Origin: Bacilli bacterium
GTDB taxonomy: Bacteria > Bacillota_I > Bacilli_A > RF39 > UBA660
NCBI GenBank assembly: GCA_016302505.1
Contig: JAEDNL010000049.1
Location: 1 to 6,942 of the forward strand
Direction: 5' to 3'
Length of the DNA: 6,942 nucleotides
Shown: positions 1-5,470 of the stretch, piece by piece
How positions within the stretch are numbered: position 1 is the first letter of the stretch
Layout of the letters: each line of letters opens with the position of its first letter
Position numbers and translations under genes: made by a program
The notes under the pieces: generated by a model
What the model was told of the DNA's origin: nothing
Database searches by the model: none
The model's input: only the letters and a program-made list of their open reading frames with translations

Positions 1-195
1 CCTGCGGCTAGGTGTCACCAAAGTTATTTTTCTCTTCAGGGGGCATTAAGATTATGTATCTTTTTGCACCTTTTTACCATTTTTTTACTTATTTTTCAAT
101 AAATTCAATTAATTAATTTTAATAACCTTTAAAGTTTTAAAATAAAAATTGAAAATTTTGCTACCTAAATGCTACCTAAAATATCTTTTTTTATT
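1..195. other. Gene-free left flank with GC-richer first ~50 bases
   Basis: No convincing gene is seen on either strand; short open frames here lack ribosome binding sites. The first ~50 bases are roughly half G+C, whereas the following ~140 bases are almost entirely A/T. This could be a junction between an element and its former flank, or a short conserved repeat. It lies just beyond the 3' end of the leftward operon, and no clear hairpin-plus-T-run terminator was found in it. What the GC-richer piece is cannot be decided from the sequence alone. Confidence 0.5.
160..180. repeat. Tandem direct repeat, two copies of GCTACCTAAA
   Basis: The decamer GCTACCTAAA occurs at 160-169 and again at 171-180, an 11-bp period, roughly one helical turn. 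On the minus strand it reads as two copies of TTTAGGTAGC. Short helically phased repeats of this kind are typical of integrase arm-type binding sites near attachment sites of tyrosine-recombinase elements, and a tyrosine integrase start lies at the other end of the window. The att role is inference; the repeat itself is directly visible. Confidence 0.55.
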
Positions 196-690
196 TTATA
201 TATCGTATCCATTAACTTTTGCAATTTCATTGTTATGAATGTATACTTCCATACAAACAGCTTCCAACATATCACTAGTATAATCATTGCCACTTTCAAA
301 GCAAAATTCAAAATGTCCAAAGTAATCATCTTTGCCTGTTGGTGAATACTTGGCACAAATCATTCTATAATCATAAGTTAATTCATAAAGTTTCAATCCT
401 TCTAAAACCTCTTGGTTATCTCTATCCAAGTAATCATTTCCTTTTAACCAAGGAATAAACTCTTTTAAAATAACATTTTCAATACCTGCTCCAACTAATA
501 CATTATAATCTACTTCTAAATGCTTTTTACTTTCTTCAAGTCCACACCCAATATTTGGATTAATTGTAATGTTGACTCCATTATATTGTAAGGTTGATTT
601 AAAAATCTTTTGTTCTCCAAAGTCATCGATATCATATGAACTATCATTATGATATCCTAATTTACTCAAATCTAAATCATTATTATTCAT
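196..690 (-). CDS. Hypothetical protein, 164 aa, last gene of the JAMM operon
   Basis: The start is the ATG at 688-690, preceded by AAAGGAGG with a 7-base spacer; the frame stays open upstream to about 786, but that part overlaps the preceding gene and has no ribosome binding site. The product is soluble and acidic, with no signal peptide or membrane segment. An N-terminal ~28 residues of low complexity (NNND, SSYDIDDFGEQ) precede a compact alpha/beta region, and the C-terminal ~45 residues (FGHFEFCFESGND at 124-136, then MEVYIHNNEIAKVNGYDI) look like a beta-hairpin, helix and strand. This ending resembles small DUF2004/immunity-type proteins of Bacillota, but I cannot assign a family firmly. 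It starts 31 bases after the stop of the JAMM gene, so the two are almost surely co-transcribed. It could be an immunity, adaptor or substrate partner of that enzyme. Confidence 0.85.
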   Translation of the reverse strand: MNNNDLDLSKLGYHNDSSYDIDDFGEQKIFKSTLQYNGVNITINPNIGCGLEESKKHLEVDYNVLVGAGIENVILKEFIPWLKGNDYLDRDNQEVLEGLKLYELTYDYRMICAKYSPTGKDDYFGHFEFCFESGNDYTSDMLEAVCMEVYIHNNEIAKVNGYDI

Positions 691-721
691 ATTCTTTCCT
701 CCTTTTATTTTAATGTAATAA

Positions 722-1510
722 CTATAATGTTTGTCCTTTTTTTCTATCAAATTTATCTTTTGAAGAAACATATATTTCTTCACCATTAGTTCTATCCATT
801 AAAACTGCCATTCTATTTAATGATGTACCAGTTTTACTTACCATTGCCATTTCACCATTGAACATTATTACTGTTTGTGCAGTTCTAATATTTGGATTTT
901 TTGCAAAATATTGATACAAACTTTCATAAGATACAAAATCTTGTAATGATAAATTAAGACCTGCTTCCCTTATATATTCACTATCTCTAACCTCATCAGA
1001 TAAATAATTTGCAATAGTTGTAGTTCTTTCTTCTTCAGGTATATTAGGATGAGTATGTCCAATACTAATAAAATCATAACCATTTTGTAAAGCAAATTGA
1101 ACAGCTTGATTAAGTTTTTGCTCATCCATTTTAGTTACTCTACTACTCAAATCAGATTCTTGAGAATTACAATCTATCATTTGATCTACCAAGTAACATT
1201 TTTGACCACCTAATGTTCCTGACTTTCCTAACAAAACAAACGAATATTCTTTAGCAGTTTCAGGAATATTTATAATATCTACTAATCTTTTGTATGATGC
1301 CATAACTTCAGGTGTAAAAAGCATAGGAGTATAATCATCATCTAAAGCCATTGGCGATATTGGTGTATCTCCAATATTCATTCCTCGTTGAGAAACCAAT
1401 TCAGGATTTTCACTTAATACTTGCATTGAATTATTAATAATACTATCAAAATTTGATGTTCCAAGCAAACCACTTTGCTTAACATCAGATAATGTCTTTA
1501 TTTCACTCAT
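722..1510 (-). CDS. JAMM/MPN (JAB) metallopeptidase-like protein, 262 aa
   Basis: JAB/JAMM enzymes are zinc peptidases that cut isopeptide or peptide bonds, classically removing ubiquitin-like tags. The signature is visible here: E88 in EYSFVLLG (general acid/base Glu before the LLG strand), the zinc pair H152 and H154 in GHTHP, and S188-x-x-D191 in LSLQD. In most family members the SxxD follows the HxH by about ten residues; here 33 residues intervene, including a charged stretch (EEER, 159-162). About 85 N-terminal residues precede the JAMM core, of unknown role, and about 45 residues follow it. No signal peptide is seen, so it is probably cytoplasmic. The ATG at 1508-1510 has GGAGG at good spacing. 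It lies between a CxxC protein and a 164-aa protein of unknown function in a four-gene operon. No E1, E2 or ubiquitin-like gene is visible, so its substrate is unknown. Family assignment is confident; activity is inferred from intact residues. Confidence 0.85.
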   Translation of the reverse strand: MSEIKTLSDVKQSGLLGTSNFDSIINNSMQVLSENPELVSQRGMNIGDTPISPMALDDDYTPMLFTPEVMASYKRLVDIINIPETAKEYSFVLLGKSGTLGGQKCYLVDQMIDCNSQESDLSSRVTKMDEQKLNQAVQFALQNGYDFISIGHTHPNIPEEERTTTIANYLSDEVRDSEYIREAGLNLSLQDFVSYESLYQYFAKNPNIRTAQTVIMFNGEMAMVSKTGTSLNRMAVLMDRTNGEEIYVSSKDKFDRKKGQTL

Positions 1511-1554
1511 AATAAAACCTCCAAATCAATATTATTCTCTTATTATGATATATC

Positions 1555-1920
1555 TTAATTGAATGGATTATCTGCAGTTATTTCATTTCCACAATTAGTG
1601 CACAAAAAGTTTATTGTTTTTCTATCATCATGACTATTAAGTTCTTTGTTATCATTAATTAAATCATTTCTTTTTTCTGAATACATAACACCATTTTCCA
1701 TATCTTTTTTAAAATTAGGGTAGTATAAATCATCTAACATATCTTTATTTTCATCTAAACATTTTTTTATGCATTCTATTACAAATTCTTTTGTTCCACT
1801 TGGTTCAGGTATATTTGCCTTTTTGCCAAATTTTTCTTCATATAATTTACAATATTTTTCAAATTCTTCATCTAGTGGTGTAGGTACTTGTGGCTCACTT
1901 TTTTCAAAAAGTTTCATCAT
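1555..1920 (-). CDS. Small CxxC-containing hypothetical protein, 121 aa
   Basis: A small, charged, mainly helical protein. Residues 17-70 form a helical region (DEEFEKYCKLYEEKFGKKA, then a Pro-rich turn, then KEFVIECIKKCLDENKD) of a style common in small phage and mobile-element proteins of Bacillota. The C-terminus carries one CTNC pair (C107, C110) followed by GNEI, which looks like half of a zinc ribbon; C24, C50 or C54, or a partner protein, might supply the remaining ligands. Two adjacent ATG codons (1915-1920) compete as start; neither has a strong Shine-Dalgarno. The start overlaps the last 17 bases of the upstream 279-aa gene in another frame, so translation is probably coupled to that gene. 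I do not recognise a defined family and assign no function. Confidence 0.8.
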   Translation of the reverse strand: MMKLFEKSEPQVPTPLDEEFEKYCKLYEEKFGKKANIPEPSGTKEFVIECIKKCLDENKDMLDDLYYPNFKKDMENGVMYSEKRNDLINDNKELNSHDDRKTINFLCTNCGNEITADNPFN

Positions 1921-2743
1921 ATAAATCTTCGCCCGTTTTGTCAGCTTCTTTCATTATCAATTCTTTTAAATAATTAATAAACTCATCTACATTTTTCCCA
2001 AGATCACCTGTAACCTGTCCATCAACATTTATAAGTAATTGACCATATTTAACTTTTATATTTTTACTCTTACCACCTTCGTAAGCGTTATTATCTAAAT
2101 AAAAATTTGTTTCTTTTTTCGACCAATCAACTAATACATTCAAATTATCACTTATAAATGATTTTATTTTATTAAATAATACTTGTGTCTTTATAGTATA
2201 TGGTTTGCCATCAATTTCAATATCATTATTATTAATATCAAATATTTCTATTTTAATTCTTCCATTATTATAATTTGGATGTGTTGTAGGCAAAACAGCA
2301 CCACTATTTACTATCAATGCAAAATCACATCTTTGTATTTTTAAAGTTTCTTCTTCAAATTTTTTTAGCATTTCGTATTCATCTTTTGATACTGTAACAT
2401 TATCATTTGAATTTTCTTGACTTAAATCATTCTTTATAATTTTTTCATTCATATTACCATCACCATCTAATTCTTTTATTTCATTAACAATTTTCATAAC
2501 ATTTTCTTTATCTCTTTGATTAATATAAGTTATAGCACTATTATTAATCAATTCTTCTTGTCTTTTTGCTATATCATTATTAGCATTTTTTTGTAACTGA
2601 TATAGAATATTATTTAATCCTGAAATAAAAACATTATTTTTTTGATTCCATAATACATAATCGTCTTCAGAATTTAAATATTCTAACCATTCATTAATTT
2701 TTTCTTTCTTTGCTAACATTAGATCTTTAACATCATTATTCAC
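1904..2743 (-). CDS. Hypothetical protein, 279 aa, first gene of the JAMM operon
   Basis: The start is GTG at 2741-2743, preceded by AAGGTGG with an 8-base spacer. The protein appears to have two parts: an alpha-helical N-terminal region of about 95 residues (rich in K, E, N and L, including NEWLEYLNSEDDYVLWNQKN), a low-complexity Asn/Asp/Ser linker at about 94-118, and a mixed alpha/beta domain at about 119-265 with strands such as KIEIFDI, TNFYLD and QLLINVDGQ. It ends TGEDLYDETF, not in a Gly-Gly that would suggest a ubiquitin-like modifier. No membrane segment, signal peptide or catalytic motif is apparent. It leads the operon under the promoter at 2808-2816, and its stop overlaps the next start by 17 bases. 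Function unknown; as the operon leader it may be a sensor, substrate or scaffold for the JAMM protein. Confidence 0.85.
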   Translation of the reverse strand: MNNDVKDLMLAKKEKINEWLEYLNSEDDYVLWNQKNNVFISGLNNILYQLQKNANNDIAKRQEELINNSAITYINQRDKENVMKIVNEIKELDGDGNMNEKIIKNDLSQENSNDNVTVSKDEYEMLKKFEEETLKIQRCDFALIVNSGAVLPTTHPNYNNGRIKIEIFDINNNDIEIDGKPYTIKTQVLFNKIKSFISDNLNVLVDWSKKETNFYLDNNAYEGGKSKNIKVKYGQLLINVDGQVTGDLGKNVDEFINYLKELIMKEADKTGEDLYDETF

Positions 2744-2763
2744 TTAAATTACCACCTTTCATA

Positions 2764-2817
2764 ATGTTATAAACAAGACATCTACTATTATGATAGAACA
2801 CAATCTAATTATAACAT
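2764..2817. repeat. 9-bp inverted repeat spanning the operon promoter and leader
   Basis: ATGTTATAA at 2764-2772 is an exact inverted copy of TTATAACAT at 2809-2817, 36 bases apart. The distal copy coincides with the extended -10 and the proximal copy sits just before the ribosome binding site. Between them lies an imperfect palindrome CTATTATGATAG (2785-2796). This is a plausible two-site repressor operator, though part of the match is explained by TATAA-type promoter composition. Confidence 0.4.
2808..2816 (-). promoter_or_regulatory. Extended -10 promoter of the JAMM operon
   Basis: On the minus strand the sequence reads TGTTATAAT, a perfect extended -10 (TGnTATAAT); no good -35 is present at 17-18 bases upstream, which is tolerable with an extended -10. 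Transcription would begin near 2801, giving a leader of about 58 bases before the GTG start at 2743. A second TATAAT (within AGTATAATG on the minus strand, near 2840) is a weaker alternative. Confidence 0.6.
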
Positions 2818-2879
2818 AGATTTTAAAAATATTATCATTATACTGGCATTTTTGATAAAAAAAATAAAGTTTTTACATC

Positions 2880-2905
2880 AAAAAAAGAAACTGATTATAA
2901 ATCAA
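2880..2905 (-). terminator. Possible weak terminator after the Fic-like gene
   Basis: On the minus strand TTGATT-TAT-AATCAG forms a 5-6 bp AT-rich stem that overlaps the fic stop codon and is followed by GTTTC and seven T residues. The stem is weak, so readthrough into the JAMM operon is likely. Low confidence. Confidence 0.3.
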
Positions 2906-3560
2906 TTCCATCAATACTTGTTTCATAAATCCATTGTTTTAAATCTGTATTATCACCTGATTCATAAAACTTAATTAGTTTTTCAAAAAATGTAGGTTGA
3001 TTATCTTGTGATATTGTTATTATTCCACAACCATTATCTATCATTATTTTATTAGCAAATAACATTCCAACTCTTTTATTACCATCAATAAACATTTGTC
3101 TTCTCATAATCCATAACATAACTTCTATTGCTATTTCAGTTTTAGTTTTTTCAGGCTGATTAAGTAATCTTTCTAATTCCTCTTTAATTTGACTTTCTAT
3201 TGGAAATTGAGGTTTCCAAGTAGTTCCACCAATATTTACAGGTGTCCTTCTTAATCTTCCTAAATCTTGATCTAACACTAATTTATCACAAGTTAATTTA
3301 TGTAAATGAGATAATGATTTAAAATCATAATCAATTCCTTCGTTTTCTAAAATAAATTGCCAAGCATACTTTAAATTGTTAATAGCAATAATTTTATCTA
3401 CTGTTAGCCCATTAACAACACCACCATCATAAATTGCTTGCGTTTCAGGATATGTAACACCAATACCCTCTAAATTAGCACTTTTCCAAATGTAATCAAC
3501 TATATTTCTTTTAGCAACAAACACATTTTGTTCTCTTGTTAAATTAAATTTTTTTTCCAT
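2895..3560 (-). CDS. Fic-fold protein with Gln in place of the catalytic His, 221 aa
   Basis: Fic proteins usually transfer AMP or other nucleotide parts to target proteins using an HxFxDGNxRxxR loop. Here the loop reads QMFIDGNKRVG (155-165): F157, D159, G160, N161 and R163 are kept, but the catalytic His is Gln155 and the final Arg is Met166. Other Fic features are clear: the flap region LGRLRRTPVNIGG (100-112) followed by an aromatic/Pro-rich WKPQFP, and an N-terminal segment TQAIYDGGVVNGLTVDKI (40-57) that lines up with the inhibitory helix region of class II Fic proteins without its standard Glu motif. Proteins with RQQ-F-DGNKR loops occur in other Bacillota, so the change is probably a subfamily trait, not decay. 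Start ATG at 3558-3560 with AAGGAGG 8 bases upstream. It follows the tandem-HTH gene on the same strand after a structured 92-base gap. It may be non-AMPylating, or have another chemistry or a binding role. Confidence 0.9.
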   Translation of the reverse strand: MEKKFNLTREQNVFVAKRNIVDYIWKSANLEGIGVTYPETQAIYDGGVVNGLTVDKIIAINNLKYAWQFILENEGIDYDFKSLSHLHKLTCDKLVLDQDLGRLRRTPVNIGGTTWKPQFPIESQIKEELERLLNQPEKTKTEIAIEVMLWIMRRQMFIDGNKRVGMLFANKIMIDNGCGIITISQDNQPTFFEKLIKFYESGDNTDLKQWIYETSIDGIDL

Positions 3561-3585
3561 AATCTATTCCTCCTTTTTAAGTTTT

Positions 3586-3650
3586 AGTGACGGCAATGAC
3601 GGATATTTATGTGTGGGGTACACCCATTTTTTCGTGTCACTCTCGTCACT
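3586..3650. repeat. 15-nt imperfect inverted repeat with nested hairpin between the regulator and fic
   Basis: AGTGACGGCAATGAC (3586-3600) and GTCACTCTCGTCACT (3636-3650) pair at 12 of 15 positions, with a perfect 7-bp outer block and a 4-bp inner block. Each arm itself contains the TGAC core twice at 8-9 base spacing (TGACGGCAATGACGG on the left; GTCACTCTCGTCAC on the right). In the 35-base middle, TGGG/CCCA (3614-3617, 3623-3626) can form a small hairpin. The region is richer in G+C than its surroundings. It begins one or two bases past the regulator's stop and ends 10-20 bases before the fic ribosome binding site. There is no T-run, so it is not a standard terminator; it may be an mRNA structure controlling fic, or a cluster of protein-binding sites. 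Confidence 0.65.
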
Positions 3651-3652
3651 TA

Positions 3653-4213
3653 TTAATCAATAATATCACTAACCTTAATATTATAATAATCTGCTAAATC
3701 TTTAACTACATCATTATTAAACTTTCTTTTACCATTTTCATATTTATTATATGTTGATTTATCTACATTTAAGTATTTAGCAATTTCATCTTGTGTTTTG
3801 TTATTATCTAGTCTCAATTGCTTAACTCTTAATCTTACTTTGCTTTGTATTTTTTTTTCTTCTTTATCAAAATATTCTTTCATTGCATTTGGATTAGTTA
3901 AATCTAAAGCAATATATTTTTTTTTATCGTTAGCAACAGCTGTACTATATCTAAATAATTGTCTTTGTTCTTTTTCAGTTAATTCAGGCATATCTTCAAA
4001 AAAATAATCAGAAGATACTTTATAAAATTTTGATAAATCTCTTAATATTTGAAGTGGTATTGTTCTATTACCTATTTCATAATCCTTATATGTGTTTCTA
4101 TTAACACCAATAACTTGGCATATTTCTTTTTGAGATAAATTAAACTTTGCTCTTAATTCAGCCATATGCTTTCCAATAACAATATTAATTGTATTTTTTT
4201 CCTTATTTCTCAC
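3653..4213 (-). CDS. Transcriptional regulator with two XRE-type HTH domains, 186 aa
   Basis: Two cro/cI-type helix-turn-helix domains are visible: residues 14-72 (core LSQKEICQVIGVNRNTYKDY, then GNRTIPLQILRDLSKFYKVSSDYFF) and residues 126-185 (KTQDEIAKYLNVDKSTYNKY, then GKRKFNNDVVKDLADYYNIKVSDI). A charged linker of about 50 residues joins them. A single chain with two such domains may bind an operator as a built-in dimer. The start chosen is GTG at 4211-4213 because AAAAGGAGG lies 6 bases upstream; the upstream TTG at 4237 would put that ribosome binding site inside the gene and is not credible. Its promoter overlaps dyads between -35 and -10, consistent with autorepression. It is followed on the same strand by the Fic-like gene, so they probably form one transcript. 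Confidence 0.92.
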   Translation of the reverse strand: MRNKEKNTINIVIGKHMAELRAKFNLSQKEICQVIGVNRNTYKDYEIGNRTIPLQILRDLSKFYKVSSDYFFEDMPELTEKEQRQLFRYSTAVANDKKKYIALDLTNPNAMKEYFDKEEKKIQSKVRLRVKQLRLDNNKTQDEIAKYLNVDKSTYNKYENGKRKFNNDVVKDLADYYNIKVSDIID

Positions 4214-4236
4214 AGTATGCCTCCTTTTCGTAATCA

Positions 4237-4266
4237 ATTATATCACAAAGTGGTGCATTTTGTCTA
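4237..4266 (-). promoter_or_regulatory. Promoter of the tandem-HTH regulator, with dyad
   Basis: On the minus strand TAGACA (4261-4266; 5 of 6 matches to TTGACA) is followed after 18 bases by TATAAT (4237-4242), with TGA immediately before it giving an extended -10. Transcription would start near 4230, about 17 bases before the GTG start. Between the elements lies the small palindrome CACAAAGTG (4244-4252), a candidate operator for the adjacent regulator. The -35 overlaps the open frame of the truncated relaxase on the opposite strand. Confidence 0.75.
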
Positions 4267-5381
4267 TTTTTTATCAAAATTTAATAAAAATAAATTTATT
4301 AAATGGTTGTGTAATAACAAGTGGACAAGAATTTTTCAAATCATTAGGTATGCAATTTGAAGATACTGGTGAACTTCATACAGAAGGCAAACATAAAGGA
4401 GAACCAATTCAAAAAGCATCAATAAAATCAAAAGAAGATATTCCAGAAAAAGTTTTAGAGTATTTTAATTATTCAAATGAATTTATGTGTAATTTGATTG
4501 GTAAAGAGAATGTTGTCTACTCTGCTATTCATTTTGATGAAAATACTCCTCATATGCATTTCTACTTTACTCCAGTTGTTCATGAAGTAAAAAGAAAGGT
4601 TTTTGAAACCGATAAAGATGGTCACCAAATATTAAAGCCATATATAACTAAAGATGGTATAGAAAAAATGATTCCTATTCAAAAGAAAGATGATTATAAT
4701 AAATTTATTAATGGAAAAGGTTTTAATCTTGATAGAGGTGAAATTGGTGCTAATAAGCATCACTTAACTAAAGCAGAAAAGCAATTAAAAGATTTACAAG
4801 AACAAAACAAATTATTAGAACTTGAATTAAGCAAAAACAAAGCCATAAATGAAGTAGAAATATCTTACAAAGATAAAATATCTGATGTAGATACAAATCC
4901 CCTTCTAAACCCAGAAAAAGGTAAAATAATGGGATATAAAGAGAAAGATATTACTAATCTATCTAACTACTCTAAAGAAATAACTAAAGATAATCTAAAT
5001 AAATCCAAAATAATAGAACAAAATGAAATTAGTCTTGAATCTAAACAAAATGAAATTAATAAATTAAATACTGAAATTAAAAATCTTAAGTCTGGTAAAA
5101 CTTTACAAGACAAAGATAAAATAATTGAAAATCAAAAATTAATTATAAGAGAAAAAGATAAAACAATAGAATATCAAAATAATATAATTGAATCGTTAAA
5201 ACAGGAATTATCTAATATTAAAGAAATGGCTACTACACTTCTACACAATGTTAAAGGTCTTGCTACTGATTTATATAAAGCACTTAAAAGAACACTTGGA
5301 TTGGATGTTGATAAAAATCAAAAATACGATTACTCTGCTTTTAAAGATTTAAGTAAAAAAATTAATAAGAAATATGAGTGA
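4260..5381 (+). pseudogene. N-terminally truncated MobV/Pre-family relaxase
   Basis: MobV relaxases (plasmid recombination enzymes, e.g. pMV158 MobM) nick the transfer origin to start mobilization. The motif HFDENTPHMH (91-100 of this frame, H91, D93, E94, P97, H98, H100) followed by a strand and TPV matches the family's metal-binding HxDExTPHMH. VITSGQEFFKSLG (18-30) matches the IITSxxxFFEKL segment at about residue 84 of MobM. Thus about 65 N-terminal residues are missing, including the region that carries His22, the nucleophile of MobM. A later Phe-Asn-Leu-x-RGE segment and a long coiled-coil tail (about residues 170-335, many K/E/N/I heptads) are intact. The frame has only a TTG codon at its start and no ribosome binding site; the first in-frame ATG is at 4350. 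The upstream DNA is the oppositely oriented regulator promoter, so the break lies at about 4266-4300. The rest has no stop or frameshift, implying a recent loss or a retained C-terminal product. Confidence 0.88.
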
Positions 5382-5413
5382 GATAAATCAGATGACTTTG
5401 AATTGTAAATAAA

Positions 5414-5422
5414 TGATATAAT
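5414..5422 (+). promoter_or_regulatory. Extended -10 promoter of the HEPN gene
   Basis: TGATATAAT is a perfect extended -10 (TGnTATAAT). No good -35 hexamer is seen at 16-18 bases. Transcription would start near 5429, about 42 bases before the ATG at 5471. It allows the HEPN gene to be expressed without the broken relaxase gene upstream. Confidence 0.6.
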
Positions 5423-5470
5423 GATATTACTAACAAACAATATTACAATTTTTTAGATTGGAGTGAAAAA

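Noticed and set aside
165..356. Small 63-residue frame inside the 164-aa gene on the same strand
   Set aside because: Out-of-frame shadow with no ribosome binding site; the larger gene has better support.
690..786. Upstream extension of the 164-aa protein
   Set aside because: It overlaps the end of the JAMM gene, has no ribosome binding site, and the internal ATG at 690 has an excellent one.
196..2743. Complete ubiquitin-like (Bil or 6E type) conjugation system
   Set aside because: Only the JAMM component is recognisable; no E1 nucleotide-binding motif, no E2 Cys loop and no Gly-Gly C-terminus are seen in the neighbours.
3584..3652. Rho-independent terminator or riboswitch between the regulator and fic
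   Set aside because: No T-run follows the stem, and no known riboswitch core is recognised.
2895..4213. Classical Phd-Doc toxin-antitoxin pair
   Set aside because: The upstream protein is a tandem XRE regulator, not a Phd-type antitoxin, and the Fic-like protein lacks the Doc active-site His.
4213..4237. TTG at 4237 as start of the tandem-HTH regulator
   Set aside because: It places the strong AAAAGGAGG ribosome binding site inside the coding region and would require translation starting at the -10 element; GTG at 4213 fits instead.
3798..4360. Plus-strand open frames opposite the regulator
   Set aside because: They are shadows of the minus-strand gene: low-complexity hydrophobic translations without ribosome binding sites.
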